Source of the DNA: Streptomyces actinomycinicus
Lineage (GTDB): Bacteria > Actinomycetota > Actinomycetes > Streptomycetales > Streptomycetaceae
Reading direction: 5' to 3'
DNA: 64,000 nt
Assembly: GCF_016741775.1 (NCBI RefSeq)
Contig: NZ_JAERRK010000016.1
Span: 62,001 to 126,000 of the forward strand
A program made the position numbers and the translations under genes. A model generated the notes under the pieces. That model saw only the letters and a list, made by a program, of their open reading frames with translations, ran no database searches and was not told the DNA's origin. Of this stretch, positions 53,063 to 61,820 are shown piece by piece. Every line of letters starts with the position of its first letter. The stretch's first letter is position 1.

Positions 53063-56000
53063 ATGAAGGAGCAGGGCGTGCACCCCGAAGGACCGGCGGG
53101 CACCCCTGACGCCTCGGCGCGCCCTGACGCCTCCGCCCACCCGGGCGCCGCCCGCGCGGCCGGTGGCGGCACCGACGCGCACCGCGCCGGCACCGGTCCG
53201 CAGCACGACAGCGGTGCGCAGGACGACATCCGTCCGCGAGGGCAAACCGGCCCGGGCCAGGACGACGGCACGCGCGCGGGCGAGAACGGCGCCACGCACG
53301 AGAACCACGCCGCGGGCGAGAACGGCGCCACGCACGAGAACCACGCCGTGCGCGAGAACGGCGCCACGAGCGAGAACGGCGCCGAGGCCCGCGACAAGGG
53401 GGCCGACGCCGTCGACCTCGAGAAGAGCCGGACCGCCGCGGACGCGCCCGCCGGTCCCCGGCCCTGCGCCGACGACGATCCGCACGCCGAGCAGGTGGAG
53501 GGTGACGAACCGCTGCTCCCCGCGCGCGTGCACCGCCCCTCCGACCTCATGCGGCTCCTGGTGGGCGTCCTGGCCATCGTGGTGCTGCTCGCCATCGCCG
53601 CGTTCGCGCACGGCACCACCTCGGGCCTCGAGCAGGACATCAACAAGGGCACCGGACAGGCCCCGGACCTGCTCATCAAGATCGCGGGGCTGGCGTCCAG
53701 CATCGCGATCCTGCTGGTACCTGTCGCCTTCGCGATCGAACGGCTGATCAAACGGGACGGCCTGCGCATCGCCGACGGCGTCCTCGCGGCCGTCCTCGCC
53801 CACGGAGTGACGCTCGCCACCGACCTGTGGGTCGCCCGCGCCGCCCCGGACTCGATCCAGGAGGCCCTGACCCAGCCGTCACCCGGCGACATCCACGCGC
53901 TGACCGACCCGGTCCACGGGTACCTGGCGCCCGTCATCGCCTACATGACGGCCGTCGGCATGTCCCGCAGACCCAGATGGCGCGCCGTGCTGTGGATCGT
54001 CCTGCTGCTCGACGCCTTCTCGATGCTGGTCACCGGCTACACGACCCCCTTCTCGATCATCCTGACGGTCCTGATCGGCTGGACCATCGCCTACGGCACC
54101 CTGTACACGGTCGGCTCCCCCAACGTCCGGCCCACCGGGCGGACGCTGATGGCGGGCCTCAGGCACGTCGGCTTCCGTCCCGTCAGCACGGCCCGCGAGG
54201 AGGCCGTCGAGACGGAGAACGGCGACCGGGGCCGGCGCTACTTCGTCACCCTGGAGGACGGCCCGCCGCTGGACGTCACGGTCGTCGACCGGGAACAGCA
54301 GGCACAGGGCTTCTTCTACCGGGCGTGGCGAAATCTGACCCTGCGCGGCTTCGCCACCCGTTCCAGCCTCCAGTCGCTGCGCCAGGCCCTGGAGCAGGAG
54401 GCGCTGCTGGCCTACGCGGCGATCGCGGCGGGGGCCAACGCGCCCAAGCTGATCGCCACCGCCGAACTCGGCCCCGACGCGGTCATGCTCGTCTACGAGC
54501 ACACCGGCGGCCGCACGCTGGACTCGCTGGCCGACGAGGAGATCACCGACGAACTGCTGCGCAACACCTGGCACCAGGTGCAGGCGCTTCAGTCGCGGCG
54601 CATCGCACACCGCAGGCTGGCCGGTGACGCCATTCTGGTGGATCGTTCCGGCAGGGTGATCCTGACCGAACTCCGCGGCGGCGAGATCGCGGCCGGCGAG
54701 CTGCTGCTGCGCATGGACATCGCCCAGCTGGTCACCACACTCGGGCTGCGGGTCGGCGCCGAACGTGCGGTGGCGTCGGCGGTCGGGGTGCTCGGTCCGG
54801 ACGCGGTCGCCGACTGTCTGCCGATGCTCCAGCCGATCGCGCTGACGCGCTCCACGCGCGCGACGCTGCGCCGGCTGGCCCGGGAACGCGCACAGCGCGA
54901 GCGTGACGCGGTGCTCGAGGCCTCCCGGCAGGCCAAGCTGGCCCGCGCGGAGGACACGGCCGGGACGGCCCGGCCCGAGCCCGGCGAGAAGGCCGAGAAG
55001 AAAGCCGACAAGAAGGCTGACAAGAAGGCCGTCCGCGCCGAGCAGCGCGCGGAGAGACGGGCCATCGACGAAGCCCTCGAAGAGGCTCGCGAAGAGGACC
55101 TGCTCACCCAGATCCGGCACGAGGTACTGCGGATCAGGCCACAGGCACCCGTGGAGCCGGCCCGCCTGGAGCGGGTGCGGCCGCGGACGCTGATCAGCTT
55201 CATCGCCGGCGCTATCGGTGCGTACTACCTGCTGACGCAGCTCACCCACATCGAGTTCGGCACGCTGTTCGCGCAGGCCCAGTGGGGCTGGGTGGCGGCG
55301 GCAGTGCTGTTCTCGGCGCTCAGTTACGTGGCCGCCGCGATGGCGCTGCTGGGGTTCGTGCCGGAGCGGGTGCCCTTCCTGAGGACGGTGGCGGCGCAGG
55401 TCGCCGGATCCTTCGTGAAGATCGTGGCTCCGGCCGCGGTCGGCGGCGTGGCCCTCAACACGCGGTTCCTGCAGCGCACCGGCGTACGCCCGGGCCTCGC
55501 GGTGGCGAGCGTCGGCGCGTCGCAGCTGTTCGGGCTCGGCTGCCACATCCTGATGCTGCTGTCGTTCGGGTACCTGACCGGCACCGAGAAGACACCGTCG
55601 CTGTCGCCGTCCCGCACCGTCATCGCGGGCCTGCTGACCGTGGCGGTGCTGGTCCTCGTGGTGACGTCCGTGCCGTTCCTGCGGAAATTCGTCGCCACGC
55701 GTGTGAGGTCGCTGTTCGCCGGTGTCGTGCCGCGCATGCTGGACGTGCTCCAGCGGCCGCAGAAGCTCATCACCGGCATCGGCGGCATGCTCCTGCTGAC
55801 CGCCTGCTTCGTGATGTGCCTGGACGCGTCCGTCCGGGCATTCGGCGACGGCACGGCCTCACTGAGCATCGCCAGCGTCGCCGTCGTCTTCCTCGCCGGC
55901 AACGCGCTCGGTTCCGCGGCACCCACCCCGGGCGGCGTCGGCGCCGTGGAGGCGAGTCTCACGCTCGGTCTGATCGCCTTCGGCCTGCCCAAGGAAGTGG

Positions 56001-56101
56001 CCGCCCCGGCCGTACTGCTCTTCCGGCTGCTGACGCTGTGGCTGCCGGTGCTGCCGGGCTGGCTGGCGTTCAACCACCTCACCCGCAAGGGAGCCCTGTA
56101 G
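53063..56101 (+). CDS. Membrane protein: kinase-like domain plus LPG-synthase-type TM region
   Basis: 1012 residues. An acidic, disordered N-terminus (1-165) with repeats ENGATHENHA precedes about six membrane helices (170-360). A cytoplasmic domain (370-600) resembles the UbiB/lipopolysaccharide kinase fold (RRYFVTLEDGPPLDVTVVDR, VYEHTGGRTLDSLAD, RIAHRRLAGDAILVDRSGRV) but lacks the catalytic HxD. After a Lys/Glu coiled stretch (KAEKKADKKADKKAV), the C-terminal 320 residues match the LPG synthase/flippase membrane domain (VPFLRTVAAQVAGSFVKIVA, TPGGVGAVEASLTLGL). It may move or modify membrane lipids. I chose the ATG at 53063. Confidence 0.82.
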   Translation: MKEQGVHPEGPAGTPDASARPDASAHPGAARAAGGGTDAHRAGTGPQHDSGAQDDIRPRGQTGPGQDDGTRAGENGATHENHAAGENGATHENHAVRENGATSENGAEARDKGADAVDLEKSRTAADAPAGPRPCADDDPHAEQVEGDEPLLPARVHRPSDLMRLLVGVLAIVVLLAIAAFAHGTTSGLEQDINKGTGQAPDLLIKIAGLASSIAILLVPVAFAIERLIKRDGLRIADGVLAAVLAHGVTLATDLWVARAAPDSIQEALTQPSPGDIHALTDPVHGYLAPVIAYMTAVGMSRRPRWRAVLWIVLLLDAFSMLVTGYTTPFSIILTVLIGWTIAYGTLYTVGSPNVRPTGRTLMAGLRHVGFRPVSTAREEAVETENGDRGRRYFVTLEDGPPLDVTVVDREQQAQGFFYRAWRNLTLRGFATRSSLQSLRQALEQEALLAYAAIAAGANAPKLIATAELGPDAVMLVYEHTGGRTLDSLADEEITDELLRNTWHQVQALQSRRIAHRRLAGDAILVDRSGRVILTELRGGEIAAGELLLRMDIAQLVTTLGLRVGAERAVASAVGVLGPDAVADCLPMLQPIALTRSTRATLRRLARERAQRERDAVLEASRQAKLARAEDTAGTARPEPGEKAEKKADKKADKKAVRAEQRAERRAIDEALEEAREEDLLTQIRHEVLRIRPQAPVEPARLERVRPRTLISFIAGAIGAYYLLTQLTHIEFGTLFAQAQWGWVAAAVLFSALSYVAAAMALLGFVPERVPFLRTVAAQVAGSFVKIVAPAAVGGVALNTRFLQRTGVRPGLAVASVGASQLFGLGCHILMLLSFGYLTGTEKTPSLSPSRTVIAGLLTVAVLVLVVTSVPFLRKFVATRVRSLFAGVVPRMLDVLQRPQKLITGIGGMLLLTACFVMCLDASVRAFGDGTASLSIASVAVVFLAGNALGSAAPTPGGVGAVEASLTLGLIAFGLPKEVAAPAVLLFRLLTLWLPVLPGWLAFNHLTRKGAL

Positions 56102-56214
56102 GGGCCCTGTCCAGAGCCCCGTAGGGGCCTTGTCCAAGGGAGCCCTGCAGGGGCCATGCGCACGGGAACCCCGCAGGGGCCATGCGCAAGGGAGCCCTGC
56201 AGGGCCTCGTCCCA
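56091..56214. repeat. 26-bp tandem repeat after the membrane-protein gene
   Basis: Units begin at 56091 (23 bp), 56114, 56140, 56166 (26 bp each) and 56192 (partial): form GAGCCCTGCAGGGGCCATGC. Each holds a CCCTGCAGGG or CCCCGTAGGGG palindrome, so each can fold. The first unit includes the stop codon of the upstream gene. The remaining gap to 56369 shows no gene. Confidence 0.9.
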
Positions 56215-56368
56215 GTGAGCGGTACGGACTGCGGAATCCCGTCGCTCGAGAGGCCCGTGTGATTCCAGAGAATGCCGTGACTGGAGGGAACCCGGCGGGC
56301 AGTCCGTGCGGTACCTCGGACGGCCCGCGTCCCGCGCGCCCCGGCGTGCACGCCCGCACGATGGGTGT

Positions 56369-57913
56369 ATGGCGAACTCCTCCCGGCTGCGCGCCGCCGC
56401 GCTGACCACCGCTGCGGTGCTGTTCTCCGCCGTACTGGCCGGATGCGGCGGCAGCACCGAGCACGGGGACCTCACGGCGCAGAAGCTGGACTGGAAGAGC
56501 TGCCCGGCGCCGTCGGAGGCGGAGGGCGGCGGCAGCGCTCCGTCACCGCTGCCGGGGGGCACCGAGTGGGAGTGCGCCACCATGCAGGCGCCCCTGGACT
56601 GGAGCAGACCCAAGGGCGACACGATCGGCATCGCCCTGATCCGTGCCAAGGCCAGCGGCCCGGCGGACAAGCGGATCGGCTCGCTCGTGTTCAACTTCGG
56701 CGGCCCCGGCGGCAGCGGCGTCACCACGCTGCCCGCGTTCGCCGAGGACTACGGCGCCCTGCGCACCCGCTACGACCTGGTCAGCTTCGACCCGCGCGGG
56801 GTCGGCCGCAGCCGGCCGGTGGAGTGCGAGAGCGACGCCCAACTGGACAACTACTTCCAACAGGACGCCACCCCGGACGACAGCGCCGAACGCGACCAGT
56901 TCCTGACGCGCACCAAACAGTTCAACGCGGCTTGCGAGAAGAACTCCAAGGAGGTCCTGCCGCACGTGCGCACCACGGACGCGGCCCGCGACATGGACCT
57001 GATGCGCCAGGTGCTCGGCGACGACAAGCTGTACTACTTCGGCATCTCCTACGGCACCGAACTCGGCGGCGTCTACGCCCACCTGTTCCCCAAGAACGTC
57101 GGCCGGGCCGTCTTCGACGCCGTCGTGGACCCCACGCAGACGTCCGAGCAGAGCGCACTCGGCCAGGCCAAGGGCTTCCAGCTCGCTCTCGACAACTTCG
57201 CGGAGGACTGCACGTCGAAGGAGACGGACTGTCCGATCGGTGACACCCCGCAGCAGGTGAAGGACCGCATCGCGAAGCTGCTCGCCGACCTGGAGAAGAA
57301 GCCGATCCCCGGCATCTTCCCCCGGCAGCTGACCCAGACCGCCGCCACCAACGGCATCGCGCAGTCGCTGTACTCCAAGGATTTCTGGGAGTACCTCACG
57401 GAGGGTCTGGAGCAGGCGTACGACGGCGACGGCAAGATCCTCATGCTGCTCTCCGACTCGATGAACGGCCGCAGCGAGAACGGCGAGTACAGCAACATCA
57501 CCGCGGCCAACACCGCCATCAACTGCGCGGACGACAAACCCCGGTACACCACGGACTTCGTCCGGCAGAGGCTGCCCGAGTTCCACGCCGCCTCCCCGTT
57601 CTTCGGGGACTACATGGCCTGGGGCATGGTCGGCTGCACCGACTGGGCGGTGCCGGGCGCGGCCGACCATCCCGACGTCAGTGCACCGGGATCGGCGCCC
57701 ATCCTCGTCGTCGGCAACACCGGCGACCCGGCCACCCCGTACGAGGGTGCCCGGAAGATGGTGGAGGCCCTCGGCAAGGGTGTCGGGGTCGAGTTGACGT
57801 ACAAGGGCCAGGGGCACGGTGCGTACGACAGCAAGAACAAGTGCGTGCAGAGCGCGGTGAACGGCTACCTCCTGGACGGAAAAGTGCCGAAGGCCGACAC
57901 CGTCTGCTCCTGA
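56369..57913 (+). CDS. Tap-like alpha/beta-hydrolase lipoprotein (S33 peptidase), copy 1
   Basis: 514 residues, exported lipoprotein: signal peptide with lipobox LAGC (Cys26). Alpha/beta-hydrolase core with oxyanion region FNFGGPGGSG, nucleophile GISYGTE (Ser227), acid in VVGNTGDPATPYEGA and His in GQGHGAYDS; the C-terminal part is the TAP-like domain. These enzymes release tripeptides or amino acids from peptides outside the cell; S. lividans SlpD/SlpE are similar mycelium-bound proteases. It is one of a tandem pair. Confidence 0.9.
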   Translation: MANSSRLRAAALTTAAVLFSAVLAGCGGSTEHGDLTAQKLDWKSCPAPSEAEGGGSAPSPLPGGTEWECATMQAPLDWSRPKGDTIGIALIRAKASGPADKRIGSLVFNFGGPGGSGVTTLPAFAEDYGALRTRYDLVSFDPRGVGRSRPVECESDAQLDNYFQQDATPDDSAERDQFLTRTKQFNAACEKNSKEVLPHVRTTDAARDMDLMRQVLGDDKLYYFGISYGTELGGVYAHLFPKNVGRAVFDAVVDPTQTSEQSALGQAKGFQLALDNFAEDCTSKETDCPIGDTPQQVKDRIAKLLADLEKKPIPGIFPRQLTQTAATNGIAQSLYSKDFWEYLTEGLEQAYDGDGKILMLLSDSMNGRSENGEYSNITAANTAINCADDKPRYTTDFVRQRLPEFHAASPFFGDYMAWGMVGCTDWAVPGAADHPDVSAPGSAPILVVGNTGDPATPYEGARKMVEALGKGVGVELTYKGQGHGAYDSKNKCVQSAVNGYLLDGKVPKADTVCS

Positions 57914-58046
57914 GCACGCCAGGAGACTTCGAGAATCCGCAGGCCAGAGGGTTATCCACAGGCTGTCACGGGCCGGGTGCGGGCCACCTACCATGGCCTG
58001 GACGCCCGGCGCGGCACGGCGCGGGGCCTGTGAGGGGGGTGCACAC

Positions 58047-59603
58047 ATGAGGCGATTGCTGCGATGGACGGCCGCGGTGGCCGCAACGCTGCTGATGGCC
58101 GGCTGCGGCGGTTCGTCCGACGGGAGCGGCAGCGGTGACGAGGGCAAGGGGCCCGGTTCGGCTCCCCCGTCGGCACCGCGGTCCTCCGGCTCCCCCGCCA
58201 CGGACCTTCCCTCCTCGCTCACACAGCAGCACCTGGACTGGCGCCGCTGCAAGGCCACCGGGAGCGCCTCCGCACCGGGCGACGACTGGCGGTGCGCGAC
58301 GCTGAAGGTGCCGCTGGACTGGTCCGAGCCGGACGGCAGGACGATCGGCCTCGCCCTCATCCGCGCGCAGGCGACCGGCGGCGACCGCATCGGCTCGCTG
58401 CTGTTCAACTTCGGCGGCCCCGGCGGCTCCGGCGTCTCGACGATCCCGTACTTCTCGGCCACCGTCTCCGCCCTCCGCGAGCGCTACGACCTGGTGAGCT
58501 GGGACCCGCGCGGGGTCGCCGGGAGCGAAGGCGTCCGGTGCCGCGGTGACCGGGAGATCCAGGCCGCCGAAACCGTCGACGCCACTCCGGACACCCCCGC
58601 CGAGGAGAAGGCGTACTTCCAGGACGCCGCCGACTTCGGCAAGGGCTGCCAGAAGGCCGCCGGCCGGCTGATGGCCCACGTGTCGACCACTGACACCGCC
58701 CGCGACATGGACCTGATGCGCCAAGTCCTCGGTGACGACGAACTGCACTACTTCGGCCTGTCCTACGGCACCGAACTCGGCGGTGTGTACGCCCATCTGT
58801 TCCCCCGGCGGGTGGGACGGCTGGTGCTGGACGGCGTGGTCGACCCGGCCGCGGACACGGCCGGCCACGCGCAGAACCAGGCCCGCGGCTTCCAGCGGGC
58901 CCTGGACGACTACCTCAAGTCCACCGGCCAGGACCCCGAGCAGGGCTCGCGGCACATAGCGGACCTGCTGAAGCGGCTCGACGCGAAGCCGCTGCCGACG
59001 TCCTCCGGGCGCAAGCTGACCCAGACGCTCGCGACCACCGGAATCATCCTGCCCCTCTACAGCGAAACCGGCTGGCCGAGGCTGACCAACGCCCTCAAGT
59101 CGGCTCAGCGGGGCGACGGTTCGGAGCTGCTGGCGCTTGCCGACGAGTACAACGACCGGGACTCCTCGGGCCATTACGGCACGATGTCCCACTCCCAGCG
59201 GGTCATATCGTGCCTGGACGAGAGGCAGCGGCCGACGCCGGCCGAGACGAAGCGGCGACTGGCGGAGTTCGAGCGGATTTCGCCCGTGTTCGGGGACTTC
59301 CTCGGCTGGGACACGGCCGGCTGGTGCCACGACTGGCCGGTGCCGGGCCAGTTCGACACCCCGGAGGTCAGCGCGCCCGGGGCGGCACCGATCCTGCTGG
59401 TCGGCAACACCGGCGACCCGGCGACCCCGTTCGAGGGCACTCGCAGGATGGTCGGGGAACTGGGCAAGGGCGTCGGCGTCCAGCTCACCTGGAAGGGCGA
59501 GGGACACACGGCGTACGGCAACGGCAGCGACTGCGTCGACTCGACGGTGAACGCCTACCTGCTGAACGGAACGCTGCCGAAGGACGGCAAGGTCTGCTCC
59601 TGA
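58047..59603 (+). CDS. Tap-like alpha/beta-hydrolase lipoprotein (S33 peptidase), copy 2
   Basis: 518 residues, same layout as copy 1. Lipobox LMAGC (Cys20) follows a short basic n-region (MRRLLRW). FNFGGPGGSG, nucleophile GLSYGTE, acid region VGNTGDPATPFEGT, His in GEGHTAYGNGSD. GAGGGGGGTGCACAC precedes the ATG. It is clearly paralogous to copy 1, 133 bp upstream, so a tandem duplication that has diverged. The Ser-rich linker after Cys20 (SSDGSGSGDEGKGPGSAPPS) is surface-exposed. Confidence 0.9.
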   Translation: MRRLLRWTAAVAATLLMAGCGGSSDGSGSGDEGKGPGSAPPSAPRSSGSPATDLPSSLTQQHLDWRRCKATGSASAPGDDWRCATLKVPLDWSEPDGRTIGLALIRAQATGGDRIGSLLFNFGGPGGSGVSTIPYFSATVSALRERYDLVSWDPRGVAGSEGVRCRGDREIQAAETVDATPDTPAEEKAYFQDAADFGKGCQKAAGRLMAHVSTTDTARDMDLMRQVLGDDELHYFGLSYGTELGGVYAHLFPRRVGRLVLDGVVDPAADTAGHAQNQARGFQRALDDYLKSTGQDPEQGSRHIADLLKRLDAKPLPTSSGRKLTQTLATTGIILPLYSETGWPRLTNALKSAQRGDGSELLALADEYNDRDSSGHYGTMSHSQRVISCLDERQRPTPAETKRRLAEFERISPVFGDFLGWDTAGWCHDWPVPGQFDTPEVSAPGAAPILLVGNTGDPATPFEGTRRMVGELGKGVGVQLTWKGEGHTAYGNGSDCVDSTVNAYLLNGTLPKDGKVCS

Positions 59604-59746
59604 GCAGCCCGCGGTCAGCACTCCCCCGTATTCCAGAGCCGTGGGCAGTCGCCCGGGAAGCCGGGTGGGTGACACTGCCGCCGCCGGCAGTGCACCGGTG
59701 GGCGGGCGCGGGCACCCGGCCCAGCCGACGCCGACCGGCAACGCCA

Positions 59747-59786
59747 GAAGCCCACGGCATCCGACCAGGTCAGTGCCGTGGGCTTC
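59747..59786. terminator. Convergent terminator before moeZ end
   Basis: 12-bp perfect stem GAAGCCCACGGC / GCCGTGGGCTTC, 16-nt loop, between the second peptidase gene and moeZ. Confidence 0.8.
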
Positions 59787-59816
59787 GTCAGCCTCGCTCG
59801 ACGGCGAGGGCAGTGA

Positions 59817-60995
59817 TCAGTAGACCGGCTTGTTCGGTTCGATCTGGTTGACCCAGCCGATGACGCCGCCGCCGACGTGGACCGCGTCGGCGAAGCCCGC
59901 GGACTTCAGGACCGCGAGGACTTCCGCACTGCGGACACCCGTCTTGCAATGCAGGACGATCTTCTTGTCCTGCGGGAGGCCCTCGAGGGCGCTGCCCATG
60001 AGGAACTCGTTCTTCGGGATCAGCCTGGCACCCGGGATGGAGACGATCTCGTACTCGTTCGGCTCCCGGACGTCGATGATCTCGATGTTCTCGCCGTCGT
60101 CGATCCACTCCTTGAGCTGCTTCGGAGTGATCGTGGAGTCGGCCGCCGCCGCCTGGGCCTCCTCGGAGACGACGCCGCAGAAGGCCTCGTAGTCGATCAG
60201 CTCGGTGACGGTCGGGTTCTCGCCGCAGACCGCGCAGTTGGGGTCCTTGCGGACCTTGACCTGGCGGTACTGCATCTCCAGGGCGTCGTAGATCATCAGC
60301 CGGCCGACCAGCGGCTCGCCGATGCCCGCGAGGAGCTTGATCGCCTCGTTGACCTGGATGGAGCCGATGGACGCGCACAGCACGCCCAGGACGCCGCCCT
60401 CGGCGCAGGAGGGGACCATGCCGGGGGGCGGGGGCTCCGGGTACAGGCAGCGGTAGCAGGGGCCGTGCTCGGACCAGAAGACCGAGGCCTGGCCGTCGAA
60501 GCGGTAGATCGAACCCCACACGTACGGCTTGTTCAGCAGCACGCACGCGTCGTTGACCAGGTAGCGGGTCGCGAAGTTGTCGGTGCCGTCGACGATCAGG
60601 TCGTACTGGCTGAAGATGTCCATCACGTTTTCGGCCTCGAGCCGCTCCTCGTGAAGGATCACGTTCACGTACGGGTTGATGCCCTTGACGCTGTCACGGG
60701 CGGACTCGGCCTTGGAGCGGCCGATGTCGGCCTGGCTGTGGATGATCTGGCGCTGCAGGTTCGACTCGTCGACCTCGTCGAACTCCACGATGCCGAGGGT
60801 GCCCACGCCCGCGGCGGCCAGGTACATCAGCGCCGGCGAGCCCAGGCCGCCGGCGCCCACACAGAGCACCTTGGCGTTCTTCAGCCGCTTCTGCCCGTCC
60901 ATGCCCACGTCGGGGATGATCAGGTGGCGGGAGTACCTGCGAACCTCGTCTACGGTGAGCTCGGAAGCCGGCTCGACCAGGGGTGGCAACGACAC
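59817..60995 (-). CDS. moeZ: Adenylyltransferase/sulfurtransferase MoeZ
   Basis: 392 residues. The MoeB/ThiF part: VLCVGAGGLGSPALMYLA (nucleotide loop), DEVDESNLQRQIIH, DGTDNFATRYLVND and zinc pairs CYRC and CAVC. A rhodanese domain follows with the catalytic Cys350 in LHCKTGVRS. It adenylates and sulfurates ubiquitin-like sulfur carriers for molybdopterin, thiamine, and thioquinolobactin-type pathways. It pairs functionally with moaE at 27.1 kb. An exact sigma-R promoter is upstream. Confidence 0.95.
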   Translation of the reverse strand: MSLPPLVEPASELTVDEVRRYSRHLIIPDVGMDGQKRLKNAKVLCVGAGGLGSPALMYLAAAGVGTLGIVEFDEVDESNLQRQIIHSQADIGRSKAESARDSVKGINPYVNVILHEERLEAENVMDIFSQYDLIVDGTDNFATRYLVNDACVLLNKPYVWGSIYRFDGQASVFWSEHGPCYRCLYPEPPPPGMVPSCAEGGVLGVLCASIGSIQVNEAIKLLAGIGEPLVGRLMIYDALEMQYRQVKVRKDPNCAVCGENPTVTELIDYEAFCGVVSEEAQAAAADSTITPKQLKEWIDDGENIEIIDVREPNEYEIVSIPGARLIPKNEFLMGSALEGLPQDKKIVLHCKTGVRSAEVLAVLKSAGFADAVHVGGGVIGWVNQIEPNKPVY

Positions 60996-61039
60996 GGGGA
61001 CTCCGTTGGTCGGTCGATCACTACAGTTGTTCTCCTGGT

Positions 61040-61065
61040 AACACTGCCACGGCCTTCTTCATTCC
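61040..61065 (-). promoter_or_regulatory. Sigma-R promoter of moeZ
   Basis: Minus strand GGAAT (61065-61061), 18 nt, GTT (61042-61040), matching the sigma-R consensus. It overlaps the stop codon of the upstream gene; the moeZ start (60995) is 45 nt downstream. Confidence 0.85.
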
Positions 61066-61820
61066 GAGACACCTGTTCCGACACGCGAGACGATTTCGTC
61101 CCAGTAGCCGGGCATCGTCTCCCAGGGATCGGCGCGCCCGCCCCCGTCGGTGCGGTCCGTGAAGTAGATCGTCGCCGCTCCCTGCCAGCGGGCGATGCGC
61201 AGCGCCTCGTCCAGATGGCCGCGGGGCACGCCGTGCACGACGTGGCAGAACCGCTCGGGCGGGTAGTCGGCGGTCCACTCGGCGACCTGCGACCAGCGGT
61301 AGTCGGACCAGGGACCGGAGAAGGTCACCAGCTGGTCGGCGTTCTCGGCGTAGCCGGGGTGCGGATGGCTGCCGTGGCCGAGGACGATGTGGGCGGAGTC
61401 GTGGATCGCCCGGAGCGTGGTGACCGCGCGGCGGACCTCGGGGAGAGCGGTGCGGTCGGTGGGGCACCGGTCGAGCAGGAAGCCGTCGACCCGGTACCAG
61501 TCGAGATGACGGTGCGCGTCCGAGAGCAGGTCACCGAAGGGCCGGCCACCGTAGGTGAGGTCGAGGTGGCCCAGGACGCGGACGCCCGCGTCGTGCAGCC
61601 GGGCCACCGCCGCCAGGCAGTGCGGGTCGGGGCGGGTGCCGGGGCCGGCGGCCACGTTCAGGGCCACCCAGTCCAGCGGGGTGCCCGGGCGGGCGAGTTC
61701 GGCCCACTGCGCAGGGGCGACGAGCGGGTGGGCGTAACCGGGGACGCCCAGGGCGGTGCGGACGCCGGTGCCGGTGCCGGTGCCGGTGGTGCTCGGGGTG
61801 GTGCTGGTCAGATGCGGCAT
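61059..61820 (-). CDS. Spherulation-specific family 4 (spherulin-4-like) protein
   Basis: 253 residues, resembling the spherulin-4 family, a TIM-barrel fold akin to glycoside hydrolases: RTALGVPGYAHPLVAPAQWA, VALNVAAGPGTRPDPH, GVRVLGHLDLTYGGRPF, VDGFLLDRCPTDRTALPEVR, and IVLGHGSHPHPGYAENADQL. Acidic residues in FLLDRCP and the histidine patch could be catalytic. No signal peptide is seen, though the N-terminus (STTPSTTGTGTGTGV) is low-complexity. The start overlaps the upstream epimerase end by 13 bp. Confidence 0.82.
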   Translation of the reverse strand: MPHLTSTTPSTTGTGTGTGVRTALGVPGYAHPLVAPAQWAELARPGTPLDWVALNVAAGPGTRPDPHCLAAVARLHDAGVRVLGHLDLTYGGRPFGDLLSDAHRHLDWYRVDGFLLDRCPTDRTALPEVRRAVTTLRAIHDSAHIVLGHGSHPHPGYAENADQLVTFSGPWSDYRWSQVAEWTADYPPERFCHVVHGVPRGHLDEALRIARWQGAATIYFTDRTDGGGRADPWETMPGYWDEIVSRVGTGVSE

